The notes under the pieces were generated by a model that was not told the DNA's origin, did no database searches, and worked only from the letters and a program-made list of their open reading frames with translations. Positions 32,231 through 38,397 of a stretch of 38,397 nucleotides of DNA are shown in pieces. Position 1 is the stretch's first letter; each line of letters opens with the position of its first letter. The DNA comes from VRUE01 sp045805805 (GTDB taxonomy: Bacteria > Actinomycetota > Thermoleophilia > Solirubrobacterales > 70-9), in NCBI GenBank assembly GCA_045805805.1, contig JBJMKO010000142.1:1-38397 (forward strand), given 5' to 3'. The position numbers and the translations under genes were made by a program.

Positions 32231-33283
32231 CTAGGCCTCATCGAGGAAGGGTTCCGCGGCGGCGCTCTCTTCCTCGAGGCCCCCGATGTCACCCTCCAGG
32301 CCGGCCAGCTGCGCCCGCTCGCCGCACAGGCGCTCGAAGGTGGCGACGTCGTCGATCGCCTCCTCCACCCCTAGCGTCGAGCGCCAGCCGGTCATCTGCT
32401 CGAGTGCCGAGGTATCGGGACAGCGGCGGCCAAGCTCCTCGAAGCCCTCTCCGTAGGCCTCCTGGTAGGGGACCATCCGTATGCCCGAGCTGGATCCGGT
32501 CCGCTCGATCACGGTTTCGGCCAGTTCGAGGATCGTGATCTCGGTCGACCGTCCGACGTTGAAGGCCGTGCCGCGGGCGCCCTCCTCGTCCATCAGCATG
32601 ACCAGGGCGCGGGTCGTGTCGCGGACGTGGGAGAAGCAGCGGGACTGGCTGCCGTCGCCGTACACGGTCAGGTCCTCGCCTGCGATCGCCTGACCGACGA
32701 AGCGCGGCAGCACCATCCCGTAGGCGCCGGTCTGCCGCGGCCCGACGGTGTTGAAGAGGCGCACGACGACGTTGTCGGAGTCGCGCTCGCGGTGGTAGCC
32801 GAGGGTGAGCGCCTCGCCGAAGGCCTTGGCGGTCGAGTAGGACCAGCGGGCGATCGAGGGAGGCCCCAGGATCCGGTCGGACTGCTCGGTCAGGCCGGCA
32901 CTCGCGTTCTTGCCGTAGATCTCCGACGTCGAGGCGAAGAGGAGGCGCCGGCCAAGCCGGTGGGCCCCCTCGGTGACAACCTGCGCGCCGCGCACGCTGC
33001 GGCCCAGCGATTCGACCGAGCGGTCGACGATCAGTTTGACGCCGACGGCGGAAGCGAGGTGGAAACAGGCGTCGGCCCACTCCATGCACTCGTCGACCAT
33101 TGGCTCGTCGCAAACGGACCCTTCGACAAACTGCGCCTGGCCGGAGGCGACCGCATCGGCGATGTTCTCGACGTTCCCCGTGCTGAGATCGTCGAGGACG
33201 AGCACCTCATCGCCACGCTCGATCAGCGCGTCGGCCAGGTGCGAACCGATGAAGCCAGCCCCACCCGTGATCAGGTAACGCAC
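32231..33283 (-). CDS. NAD-dependent sugar-nucleotide epimerase/dehydratase (SDR)
   Basis: The 350-residue extended SDR has YLITGGAGFIGSHLADALIE, the acidic NAD-adenosine site VLDDLSTG, LLFASTSEIYGKNAS with the catalytic Ser/Thr, YSTAKAFGEALTLGY (Y-x3-K), and VRLFNTVGPRQTGAYGMVLP. The STSEIYG and NTVGPRQ text is typical of UDP-glucuronate decarboxylase and UDP-glucose 4-epimerase relatives; which reaction it performs is not clear. A C-terminal acidic tail (GLEEESAAAEPFLDEA) is unusual. GTG 33283 has AGGGAGA 7 nt upstream. It heads an operon with the priming transferase, behind a long leader and a TTGACA promoter. Confidence 0.87.
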   Translation of the reverse strand: MRYLITGGAGFIGSHLADALIERGDEVLVLDDLSTGNVENIADAVASGQAQFVEGSVCDEPMVDECMEWADACFHLASAVGVKLIVDRSVESLGRSVRGAQVVTEGAHRLGRRLLFASTSEIYGKNASAGLTEQSDRILGPPSIARWSYSTAKAFGEALTLGYHRERDSDNVVVRLFNTVGPRQTGAYGMVLPRFVGQAIAGEDLTVYGDGSQSRCFSHVRDTTRALVMLMDEEGARGTAFNVGRSTEITILELAETVIERTGSSSGIRMVPYQEAYGEGFEELGRRCPDTSALEQMTGWRSTLGVEEAIDDVATFERLCGERAQLAGLEGDIGGLEEESAAAEPFLDEA

Positions 33284-33425
33284 CTTGGTTTCTCCCTTTC
33301 CCTAATTCCCCAGCCGGTCATTGCCTGGCACCCTTACGCAAGGCGCAATCCCAGTGGCGAACTTCCCTGTGTTTCCCGTGGCTTTTCGCGATTCCCAACC
33401 GCGAAATGTGCTGAAAATAACTAGC
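33284..33425 (-). promoter_or_regulatory. Long, possibly structured 5' leader of the epimerase/priming-transferase operon
   Basis: About 140 nt separate the predicted transcript start from GTG 33283. The leader contains a 7-bp stem TTTCGCG/CGCGAAA with a 9-nt loop (33384-33406), followed by several GGG-rich segments that could pair with C-runs, up to the ribosome-binding site at 33291-33297. No known riboswitch class was recognised. Confidence 0.4.
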
Positions 33426-33429
33426 AGGC

Positions 33430-33458
33430 AGTAGACCAGATCCCGGCTCTGGTGTCAA
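33430..33458 (-). promoter_or_regulatory. Sigma-70-type promoter with palindromic operator in the spacer
   Basis: On the minus strand, TTGACA (33453-33458) and TCTACT (33430-33435) are 17 bp apart. Between and overlapping them lies the palindrome ACCAGA-N7-TCTGGT (33435-33453), a likely regulator-binding site. It is oriented toward the epimerase/priming-transferase operon. Confidence 0.65.
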
Positions 33459-33494
33459 GGAAAGCAGGGTTTATTGGAGCTCTCCCCGGCCCGG

Positions 33495-33998
33495 TTACGT
33501 GCTGAATATCTGTTCGACGAAGAAGCGGGCCGCGGGATCGAGCCTGTCGCCGTAGGTCCGCTCGGCGATCGCAAGGACCTCGTCGGCCGCTTTGAGGCCC
33601 AGCTCGCCGGCGAGCAGGCGCAGGTCGGCCTCGTCCTCGCCGACGCGGTGAGCGAGGACCTTCAACGCGAGCAACGTCTCCGGGGAGGCGATGAGACAGC
33701 GAAGTCCCGGCAGGTCGAGGACCGGCGTCGCGGCCGGATCGTCCCCTTCCAAGAAGCCCTTGACGGCATCGTTGAGCCAGCCTCCGGGCAGCCCCAGCCG
33801 CTCGGCGACGACCGCGGCGGCGTCATAGACGACGTCCTTCGGCTCGAATACCGCGTCGATGTCCCGAGTCGCCCTGCGCTCGTCGAAGGCAAGGGCTATT
33901 GCCGCGCCCCCGACCACGTACATCTCGGCGACGACGCCGCGTCGCTCGAGCTCGCCGGCAAGCGCTGTAAGCGCATCGATGATCTCGCCGCGGTCCAT
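33495..33998 (-). CDS. Nucleotidyltransferase-like protein (DUF6036/AbiEii-like), putative TA-module component
   Basis: The 167-residue product has the minimal nucleotidyltransferase-type opening MYVVGGAAIALAFDERRATRDIDAVF (~residues 26-51), with the G-G and D-x-D residues that place metal and NTP. It then has DLPGLRCLIASPETLLALKVLAHR, typical of this group. Related proteins are often encoded beside a small partner in toxin-antitoxin-like pairs. ATG 33998 lies 3 bp after the stop of the 144-residue partner gene, so the two are one transcript. Toxicity is inferred, not shown. Confidence 0.75.
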   Translation of the reverse strand: MDRGEIIDALTALAGELERRGVVAEMYVVGGAAIALAFDERRATRDIDAVFEPKDVVYDAAAVVAERLGLPGGWLNDAVKGFLEGDDPAATPVLDLPGLRCLIASPETLLALKVLAHRVGEDEADLRLLAGELGLKAADEVLAIAERTYGDRLDPAARFFVEQIFST

Positions 33999-34001
33999 CG
34001 C

Positions 34002-34436
34002 TCAGACGCGGTGCAGGGAGCGCTCCGGAATGAAGACACCACGGCGCCGAAAGGCGGCTGGGGCCTGGGCGATAGCCACCGCGCGAAAGCCGGGTACCTC
34101 GCTGACGAACCAGAAGCGGTCAAGAAAGCGCCCGGGCTCAACCGACCATCCCGGCCGGCTCAAGCCGTGAACCGCCGCCAGGTGCTCGGCAAGCGCACCG
34201 AGGTAAGCATCGTGGCGGGGATCCCCACTCGGCTCCGGCCGCTCCGCGATGGCCTCCGCGCGCAAGCCATCGTCCCCTCGCAACGCGAACTCGTCGAGGA
34301 ACTCGCGCATGGCATGGCGGAAGTCCTCGCCTTTGCGGGCTCGTCTCGCAACCCCCGCAAGAGTCTCGGAAAGCCGCTCGCGAGCGGGAGGGTGGGCGGC
34401 GAGCCAGTCAGACCGTGTGGTTAGCGCCTCTGCCAT
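34002..34436 (-). CDS. Partner of the nucleotidyltransferase-like protein (putative antitoxin), function unproven
   Basis: The 144-residue product from ATG 34436 (MAEALTTRSDWL) is helical and charged in its first half (GVARRARKGEDFRHAMREFL). The second half ends in PGRFLDRFWFVSEVPGFRAV and AAFRRRGVFIPERSLHRV, a C-terminal pattern I associate with proteins encoded just before DUF6036-type nucleotidyltransferases. No DNA-binding motif is certain. The frame is open upstream to 34880, but that part belongs to the broken DUF433 gene and filler. No ribosome-binding site was found; the gap to the next gene is 3 bp. Confidence 0.65.
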   Translation of the reverse strand: MAEALTTRSDWLAAHPPARERLSETLAGVARRARKGEDFRHAMREFLDEFALRGDDGLRAEAIAERPEPSGDPRHDAYLGALAEHLAAVHGLSRPGWSVEPGRFLDRFWFVSEVPGFRAVAIAQAPAAFRRRGVFIPERSLHRV

Positions 34437-34670
34437 GGGGATGAAAGAATGGCAGGCCCTATCTCGTGCTGCGCCCCTACCTGACGCGGTGAGGCCACCC
34501 CTTCGGGATGCAACGCCCTCGGCCGCTTCTGCAGCACCTACTCCGGTCGGGACAGCTAAGGAAGGTGGCGCATCCGGTTGCGCAGAGCGTCGTCGCGCGG
34601 AGCAGACTTCAAGAAGCCCTCCAAAGCCTCGACCCAGAGGGGGATCGAAGCCTTGCGGCGCGACATCGCC
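34437..34670. other. Gene-poor stretch between the partner gene and the DUF433 remnant
   Basis: The only frame with a start is a 36-codon ATG frame on the minus strand ending at 34556 (MSRRKASIPLWVEALEGF at its start), which has no recognised family and may be debris of the broken module. No promoter or repeat was convincing. Confidence 0.4.
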
Positions 34671-34955
34671 GGCGGCATGAGCGCGATCGATCGACTCGTC
34701 CACCTCGTCGGTGTATTCGCCGTAGTAGCGAGCTGCGGCCTCCAGCTGCTCGACGGGGATCTCGAGGTAGTCGGCAGCTTCCTCGAAGGAACCACTGTTC
34801 TGGCGTATCGTCGTGATCGCCTGGCCGATATCGAGGCGGGAGCCGAGCAGAGCGGGGCCGACGGCCGGTGGCGCCCTCACGGAAGTAGATCAACGGGTGC
34901 TCGTCCTGGCGAATGCCCTCATCGATGTAGCGCTCCGCGAGAGCTGTCCGGCGAT
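34671..34955 (-). pseudogene. Broken DUF433-type antitoxin-like gene (frameshifted)
   Basis: Read on the minus strand, one frame gives RTALAERYIDEGIRQDEHPL then IYFREGATGRRP. The next frame continues ALLGSRLDIGQAITTIRQN and then EEAADYLEIPVEQLEAAARY, ending near DEVDESIDRAHAA. Together these form a DUF433-like protein, but one extra base in the GGGG run at 34854-34857 shifts the frame. The N-terminal part also lacks an ATG or GTG: the frame runs back to the stop codon of the NTF2-like gene at 35020. It is either a decayed gene or an indel error in the assembly. DUF433 proteins are usually small antitoxin-like partners, fitting the neighbours. Confidence 0.65.
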
Positions 34956-35019
34956 GTATGGCGAAGGGGGCGGAAAGGCTTGAAGGGTAGGCCCAAGCGG
35001 CCGGCAGTACGTCTCGCTG

Positions 35020-35457
35020 TCACCCCGGCGCGGGCACCACTTCCAGCGCCGGCGCCGGAGCCCATCCCCAGGGCGCGGCGATCGCGAGCTTCCACTCTGC
35101 CCCGAGGCGACGCAGGACGAGGGTCGGCTGGGGAGCCCTCGAGAAGCCCTCCACTCCCTCGGCGCGGATCGTCCAGCGCTCGTGGGCGAGGGCGATGTCG
35201 CCGGCGACAAGGACGCCGGCGAGCTCGATCTCGACCTCGGCGCGACTCTCGATCAGCTGGGCGAGGTGGACACGAATCGCCGCCTCGCCGTGCACGGCCG
35301 TCGAATCGGAGGCGATCAGACAGGCGTCGGGGGCAAAGCAGGCCGCGGCCGCGTCGAGGTCACCGGCGCCAAGCGCCCTGGCGAGCGCTTGACAGGCCAG
35401 GCGGGGAGAGGCGACAAAACGTTCTCCCGGCGGAGCAGGGCTTCCGGACTGCCTCAC
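35020..35457 (-). CDS. NTF2-like (SnoaL/DUF4440-type) protein
   Basis: The 145-residue product fits the NTF2-like fold: an N-terminal helix ALARALGAGDLDAAAACFAPDA (family text around DLDAAxxxFAPDA), HGEAAIRVHLAQLIESRAEV, then beta-strand text VLVAGDIALAHERWTIRAEG and PTLVLRRLGAEWKLAIAAPW. Members are enzymes or ligand-binding proteins; no active site can be assigned. GTG 35457 lies 4 bp after the stop of the repeat-protein gene, so it is probably translated from the same message. The stop at 35020-35022 is also the upstream limit of the broken DUF433 frame. Confidence 0.78.
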   Translation of the reverse strand: MRQSGSPAPPGERFVASPRLACQALARALGAGDLDAAAACFAPDACLIASDSTAVHGEAAIRVHLAQLIESRAEVEIELAGVLVAGDIALAHERWTIRAEGVEGFSRAPQPTLVLRRLGAEWKLAIAAPWGWAPAPALEVVPAPG

Positions 35458-35461
35458 CTGC

Positions 35462-37132
35462 CTAACCCCTGAGCCGCACCGCGTGAGCCTCGATCCCGCT
35501 TCCGCTGACCCTCGCCTTCAGCTTGCCGGCGCTCTTCAGGACCCGCTGGGCCCTGGTGCTGAGCCTCACCTTCAGCGTCGTGGCGGAGCCCGGGGCGAGG
35601 CTGAAGCCGGCTGAGCCGATCGCGGTGCTTTTGCCTCCCAGCCTGGCGAGGAGCCGCAGCGAGCCCCGACAGGAGGCAGGCCCGTTGCAGCGGACGGCGA
35701 GGAAGGCCTTGCCGCCTTTTACCCTGGCCCTGTTCGCAACCGTGGCGGTGGCGGTAGCCGGCTGGGCCGGGGGCTTGGTGAAGGTGGCGGTGACGCTTTG
35801 GGCTTCGGCGAGCTGCACTTTGCAGGGGGCGATGCCCGTACAGGCTCCCGACCAGCCGCTGAATTTGGAGCCAGTGGCCGCACTGGCTCTGAGGGTGACT
35901 TTGGTTCCGGTGGTCAGCTCGGGGCTGCAGCTGGCGCTGCATTCGATCCCCGCCGCTTTGCTCTTCACGGTGCCGGAGCCGACGATAGAGATCGTCAACG
36001 TGCGGGTGTCGATCGCGGTGAAGACGGCCTTGACCGTCCTGTTGGAGATGATCGGTTTTTCGCAGGCGCCAGAGCCTGTGCAGCCTCCTCCCGACCAGTG
36101 GGCGAAGACTGAGCCCGGCGCCGGGGTGGCGACGAGCATGATTTTGGTTTTGGCAACGACTTCGACCGAGCAGGCCGAGCCACACTCGATACCCCCAGGA
36201 GAGCTGGTCACGGCGCCCGAGCCGGTGCCTTTCTTTTCGACTGAGACGGTGTAGATGGAGGCGCCCGGTTTCGGTGCGTAGGCGGCGGTCACCGACCTTG
36301 CGGCGCTCATCTCGACTTCGCACTTGTTTTCGCCGGTGACCGTGTCGCAGCCGGTCCACTGGACATCTTCGGAGTTGGGACCAGAGACGCTTGCCAGGGT
36401 CACGGTGGCGCCCTGGTCAAAGGCGGCGGTGCAGGTGGCGCCGCATTCGATCCCGACAGGAACACTGGTCACGGTGCCCGAACCGGGTCCAACCTTGCTC
36501 ACGTTGAGGGGGATGCCGAGGTCAAAGGTGGCGGTGACCGATCTGGCCCCGGTCATCGTGACTTCGCATTTGTTTTCGGCGGTGACTTTGAAGCAGCCGC
36601 TCCAGGAGACCGGCAGGGTGCCGGGGCCGGGCACGGCGCTCAGGGTGACGATCGTGCCGTGGGCGTAGGTCGCTTTGCAGGCTGCGCCACAGTCGATCCC
36701 GGCCGGAGAGCTGGTCACGGTGCCGGTGCCTTCCCCCGCCTTGGTCACTTTGAGTTCACGCTGGACGATGTCGAAGGTCGCTTTGACCGCTTTGGCGGCG
36801 CTCATCGTGACTTTGCATTTGTTTTCGGCGGTGACGGCTTCGCAGCCGCTCCACTGGACCGCTGCGGCGTTGGGGCCGGCCGAACCGGCCAGGGTGACGG
36901 CCGCTCCTTCGGTGAAGGCGAACGAGCAGGTGCCGCCGCAGTTGATCCCGGCGGGGGAGCTGACCACAGTGCCGGTGCCGGTGCCCCCCTTTTCGACGGT
37001 CAGCGTCTGGGTCGCCGCCGAGGCGGTGGCGGGAAGGACCAGGGCGATCGTGGCTGCGGCGAGGGCGGCTGCGGAGAATTGCCTGCGGGAAAATCCCGCC
37101 GTCATGCCTAGGTGGTCAATGAGTCGATGCAT
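35462..37132 (-). CDS. Secreted protein with five InlB-type (bacterial_repeat) domains
   Basis: The 556-residue product starts at ATG 37132, with AGGA 5-6 nt upstream. It has a signal peptide with a Tat-like FSRRQFSAAALAAATIALVL, cut near ATASA. Five related repeats of 75-90 residues follow. Each has GTGTVxSSPAGIxCGxxC, a VTLxA strand, a WSGC-type Trp-Cys site, and KVTMSAAKAVKATF-like ends. Cys residues recur in each repeat and may form disulfides. The C-terminus is a separate beta domain (VKGGKAFLAVRCNGPASC...). Such repeats occur in cell-surface proteins; adhesion or wall association is inferred. The repeat is visible in DNA too: ttgcatttgttttcggcggt recurs near 36565 and 36817. Confidence 0.85.
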   Translation of the reverse strand: MHRLIDHLGMTAGFSRRQFSAAALAAATIALVLPATASAATQTLTVEKGGTGTGTVVSSPAGINCGGTCSFAFTEGAAVTLAGSAGPNAAAVQWSGCEAVTAENKCKVTMSAAKAVKATFDIVQRELKVTKAGEGTGTVTSSPAGIDCGAACKATYAHGTIVTLSAVPGPGTLPVSWSGCFKVTAENKCEVTMTGARSVTATFDLGIPLNVSKVGPGSGTVTSVPVGIECGATCTAAFDQGATVTLASVSGPNSEDVQWTGCDTVTGENKCEVEMSAARSVTAAYAPKPGASIYTVSVEKKGTGSGAVTSSPGGIECGSACSVEVVAKTKIMLVATPAPGSVFAHWSGGGCTGSGACEKPIISNRTVKAVFTAIDTRTLTISIVGSGTVKSKAAGIECSASCSPELTTGTKVTLRASAATGSKFSGWSGACTGIAPCKVQLAEAQSVTATFTKPPAQPATATATVANRARVKGGKAFLAVRCNGPASCRGSLRLLARLGGKSTAIGSAGFSLAPGSATTLKVRLSTRAQRVLKSAGKLKARVSGSGIEAHAVRLRG

Positions 37133-37217
37133 CTCTTCCTCTCTAGCCCTGCCAGCTTCCCTGGTAGCCCGAGCCCTGTTCCCTGGATTCCCGTACGCCT
37201 CATGCACGGTTTAAAGA

Positions 37218-37232
37218 CAAGAATGTTTCTTG
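37218..37232. promoter_or_regulatory. Palindrome CAAGAA-N3-TTCTTG in the leader of the repeat-protein operon
   Basis: A perfect 6-bp inverted repeat with a 3-bp centre lies 14 bp downstream of the predicted -10 box, inside the transcribed leader, and ends 85 bp before ATG 37132. It is a plausible repressor operator. Confidence 0.45.
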
Positions 37233-37246
37233 CTTGAAGGCCATGA

Positions 37247-37276
37247 AGCCTAGGGCAGTCGCATGCGTGGTGTCAA
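37247..37276 (-). promoter_or_regulatory. Sigma-70-type promoter of the repeat-protein/NTF2-like operon
   Basis: On the minus strand, TTGACA (37271-37276) is followed after 18 bp by TAGGCT (37247-37252). It directs transcription toward the gene at 37132, with a leader of about 108 nt. Confidence 0.55.
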
Positions 37277-37340
37277 CACCTCGCCACCGGCCGCCCGGGG
37301 CCATCGCGATCTTTTCGGCGACTCGAGACCGGAAGGCTCC

Positions 37341-38033
37341 CTACCGATAAGCCACCAAGAAGAACGGCGTATCGACCTTCACTCCCCCGTTCCAGGCCTG
37401 CACCTCGACCTGGGGCGAGGGACAGGGGCTGCCGGCTCCGCCGATCCTGGCGAAGATGGCGACCGTTTTCACTTCGTCGAAGACCGGGGTGAGCTGGGCG
37501 CCACGGGGAGCGAAGGAGGCGGTTACGCAGTAGACGCCGGCTTCGACCCTTTTGACCGCGACGACCCCCTTGGAGTTTGATCCGTCGAGGCTGCCCGAGC
37601 CCTCGACCCTGGCGAAGGCGGCGGGGTTGGCCGATTCGGCGAAGGCGGCGGTGTCGGCACTGGCGGCGCTGGGGACCTGGCCCAGGCTGGACTCCTCGAC
37701 CTTCTCGCCGGTGACGGCACCTTGGCCGAGCTTTGCGGTGGTGACGGCGCCGCCTGCGAGCTTGCCCTCGCCGATCGCCCCGTCGGCCAGCTTCTCGGCG
37801 CTGACCGCACCGCCTGCGATCTTGCCGTTCTTGATCGCCAGGGCCATGACCTTGGGGGCGGTGACGGCGTTCTTTCTGATCTTGTCCGCGGTGACCGCTC
37901 CGGGGCGCAGCTGGCGCTCCCCTACCGAGCGGGGGGCGAGCTGGGAGGCGGCGTAGGCGCCGCTGGTGCCGAGGGCGATCAGGAGCGCCAGGGTCGAGGC
38001 CACGTTGGCATAGCTCGGGCGGGGAGGCTTCAT
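37341..38033 (-). CDS. Secreted protein with GAVT/KL-type repeats
   Basis: The 230-residue product starts at ATG 38033, overlapping the upstream stop as ATGA. An N-terminal hydrophobic segment (YANVASTLALLIALGTSGAY) is a signal peptide or anchor. A tandem region follows, with ~10-residue units of the form GAVTxxKLxx (AVTADKI, AVTAPKV, AVSAEKLADG, AIGEGKLAGG, AVTTAKLGQG, AVTGEKVEES), which suggests a beta-solenoid or fibre-like stalk. The last ~100 residues form a beta-rich domain (VVAVKRVEAGVYCVTASF). No enzymatic motif is seen. It is probably a surface protein co-expressed with the gene beyond the window edge. Confidence 0.78.
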   Translation of the reverse strand: MKPPRPSYANVASTLALLIALGTSGAYAASQLAPRSVGERQLRPGAVTADKIRKNAVTAPKVMALAIKNGKIAGGAVSAEKLADGAIGEGKLAGGAVTTAKLGQGAVTGEKVEESSLGQVPSAASADTAAFAESANPAAFARVEGSGSLDGSNSKGVVAVKRVEAGVYCVTASFAPRGAQLTPVFDEVKTVAIFARIGGAGSPCPSPQVEVQAWNGGVKVDTPFFLVAYR

Positions 38034-38397
38034 CCCTTGGCCTTGCAGCTTCTGTTCAGCGTGGTTTTCAACGAGAGGCCGCCGTCGAAGGCAAAGGTGG
38101 TGCGGGCGAGGGGAAAGGTGGCGCCGGGGAAGCCGGCAGGGGCGGGGCAGCCGGCGGAGAGGTAGGAGCGGGTGCGCCCGTGGAAGGCGAAGGTGCGGTG
38201 CAGGGTCATGCTCATCGAGGTGATGTTGCCCCACTCGCCGGTGACGTGGGGGAGGTCGGCTTCCAGCAGGGTGCCGTAGGTGCCGTGGGCCTTATGGATC
38301 GTGAAGGGCAGGGTGTAGGAGGTGGGGGCGGGAGTGGTGCCGTAGATGTGGGCGAAGATCGCCGGGCGCCCGCGCAGGCGCCCGTTGAAGGCGAGCA
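38030..38397 (-). CDS. Secreted beta-rich protein, partial (N-terminus outside window)
   Basis: The frame is open to the window edge and the 121 visible C-terminal residues include FAHIYGTTPAPTSYTLPF, LPHVTGEWGNITSMSMTLH, SYLSAGCPAPAGFPGATFPL and a last KTTLNRSCKAKG. The CPAPAG site and terminal Cys may form a disulfide. The text resembles a family of secreted proteins repeated many times in Solirubrobacterales-like genomes, recalled without a search. The stop overlaps the next gene's ATG, so the two form an operon. Confidence 0.72.
   Translation of the reverse strand, partial: LAFNGRLRGRPAIFAHIYGTTPAPTSYTLPFTIHKAHGTYGTLLEADLPHVTGEWGNITSMSMTLHRTFAFHGRTRSYLSAGCPAPAGFPGATFPLARTTFAFDGGLSLKTTLNRSCKAKG

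Noticed and set aside
33310..33385. Possible cobalamin riboswitch in the same leader
   Set aside because: GCCACTGGG and GTGCCAGGCAATGACC loosely recall B12-riboswitch text, but the core order and spacing do not fit and the downstream genes are not B12-related.
33330..33425. Possible c-di-GMP (GEMM) riboswitch in the leader
   Set aside because: GCGAAAAGCCACGGG recalls the GEMM segment GACGCAAAGCCACGGG, but the upstream CAGGGCAAACC half and its tetraloop hairpin are missing.
34002..34880. Single fused DUF433/partner protein of 292 residues
   Set aside because: The ~75 residues linking the two parts are low-complexity filler and the DUF433 part lacks its N-terminus; a frameshifted remnant plus a separate gene explains it better.
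1..38397. tRNA, rRNA, CRISPR, insertion sequence or phage genes
   Set aside because: No clover-leaf-type sequence, regular spacer-repeat array, transposase or integrase motif was found on reading both strands; no program was run.

Overview
The window comes from a high-GC actinobacterium. The style of the genes (secreted GAVT/KL-repeat proteins, InlB-type repeat protein, many GTG starts, GTGA and ATGA overlaps, -10 boxes placed almost on the start codon) suggests a soil member of the Thermoleophilia/Solirubrobacterales. That placement is an inference from protein style, not from a marker gene. No rRNA, tRNA, CRISPR array, insertion sequence or integrase was seen.

Layout. 1-1872: the C-terminal half of cobalamin-dependent methionine synthase (metH), unrelated to what follows. 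1887-3769: a secreted clan GH-A-like glycoside hydrolase and a small membrane-anchored secreted protein. 3931-33283: a large exopolysaccharide/surface glycan locus of about 29 kb. 33495-35019: a small toxin-antitoxin-like patch with a broken DUF433 gene. 35020-38397: an NTF2-like protein, a secreted InlB-type repeat protein, and two secreted proteins, the last cut by the window edge.

How the glycan locus could work (inference from families): a WecA/MraY-like phosphoglycosyltransferase (31187-32221) loads the first sugar on a lipid carrier. About nine glycosyltransferases of several families (GT4-like, GT2-like, GT14-like, GT92-like and an unassigned GT-A type) extend it. Three SDR enzymes, including a UDP-sulfoquinovose synthase (sqdB), make the sugar nucleotides. 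Decoration is supplied by a sulfotransferase, a left-handed beta-helix acyltransferase, an FkbM and three other methyltransferases, and an AsnB-type amidotransferase. Export and assembly are supplied by a PglK/MsbA-like ABC exporter (no Wzx-type flippase is visible), a polytopic Wzy-like protein, an O-antigen-ligase-like protein with a TPR tail, and a Wzz/BY-kinase fusion with a tyrosine-rich tail. SqdB together with a sulfotransferase suggests a sulfonated and/or sulfated polymer.

Regulation. The most unusual signal is a promoter element of about 55 bp present twice (19056-19111 and 24571-24625). Each copy has a conserved block in the -35 region, a perfect TATAAT, and a GTG exactly 10 nt downstream followed by the same codons (V-T-E). 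At the second copy this GTG starts the Wzz/kinase gene. At the first it opens an 11-codon reading frame overlapping the start of a glycosyltransferase gene. Several other genes of the locus have -10-like boxes 6-11 nt from their start codon, which suggests leaderless transcripts. Base composition is mosaic: housekeeping-like genes are near 70-77% GC in sampled lines, while many decorating-enzyme genes are near 57-60%, as expected of an exchangeable surface-glycan island.
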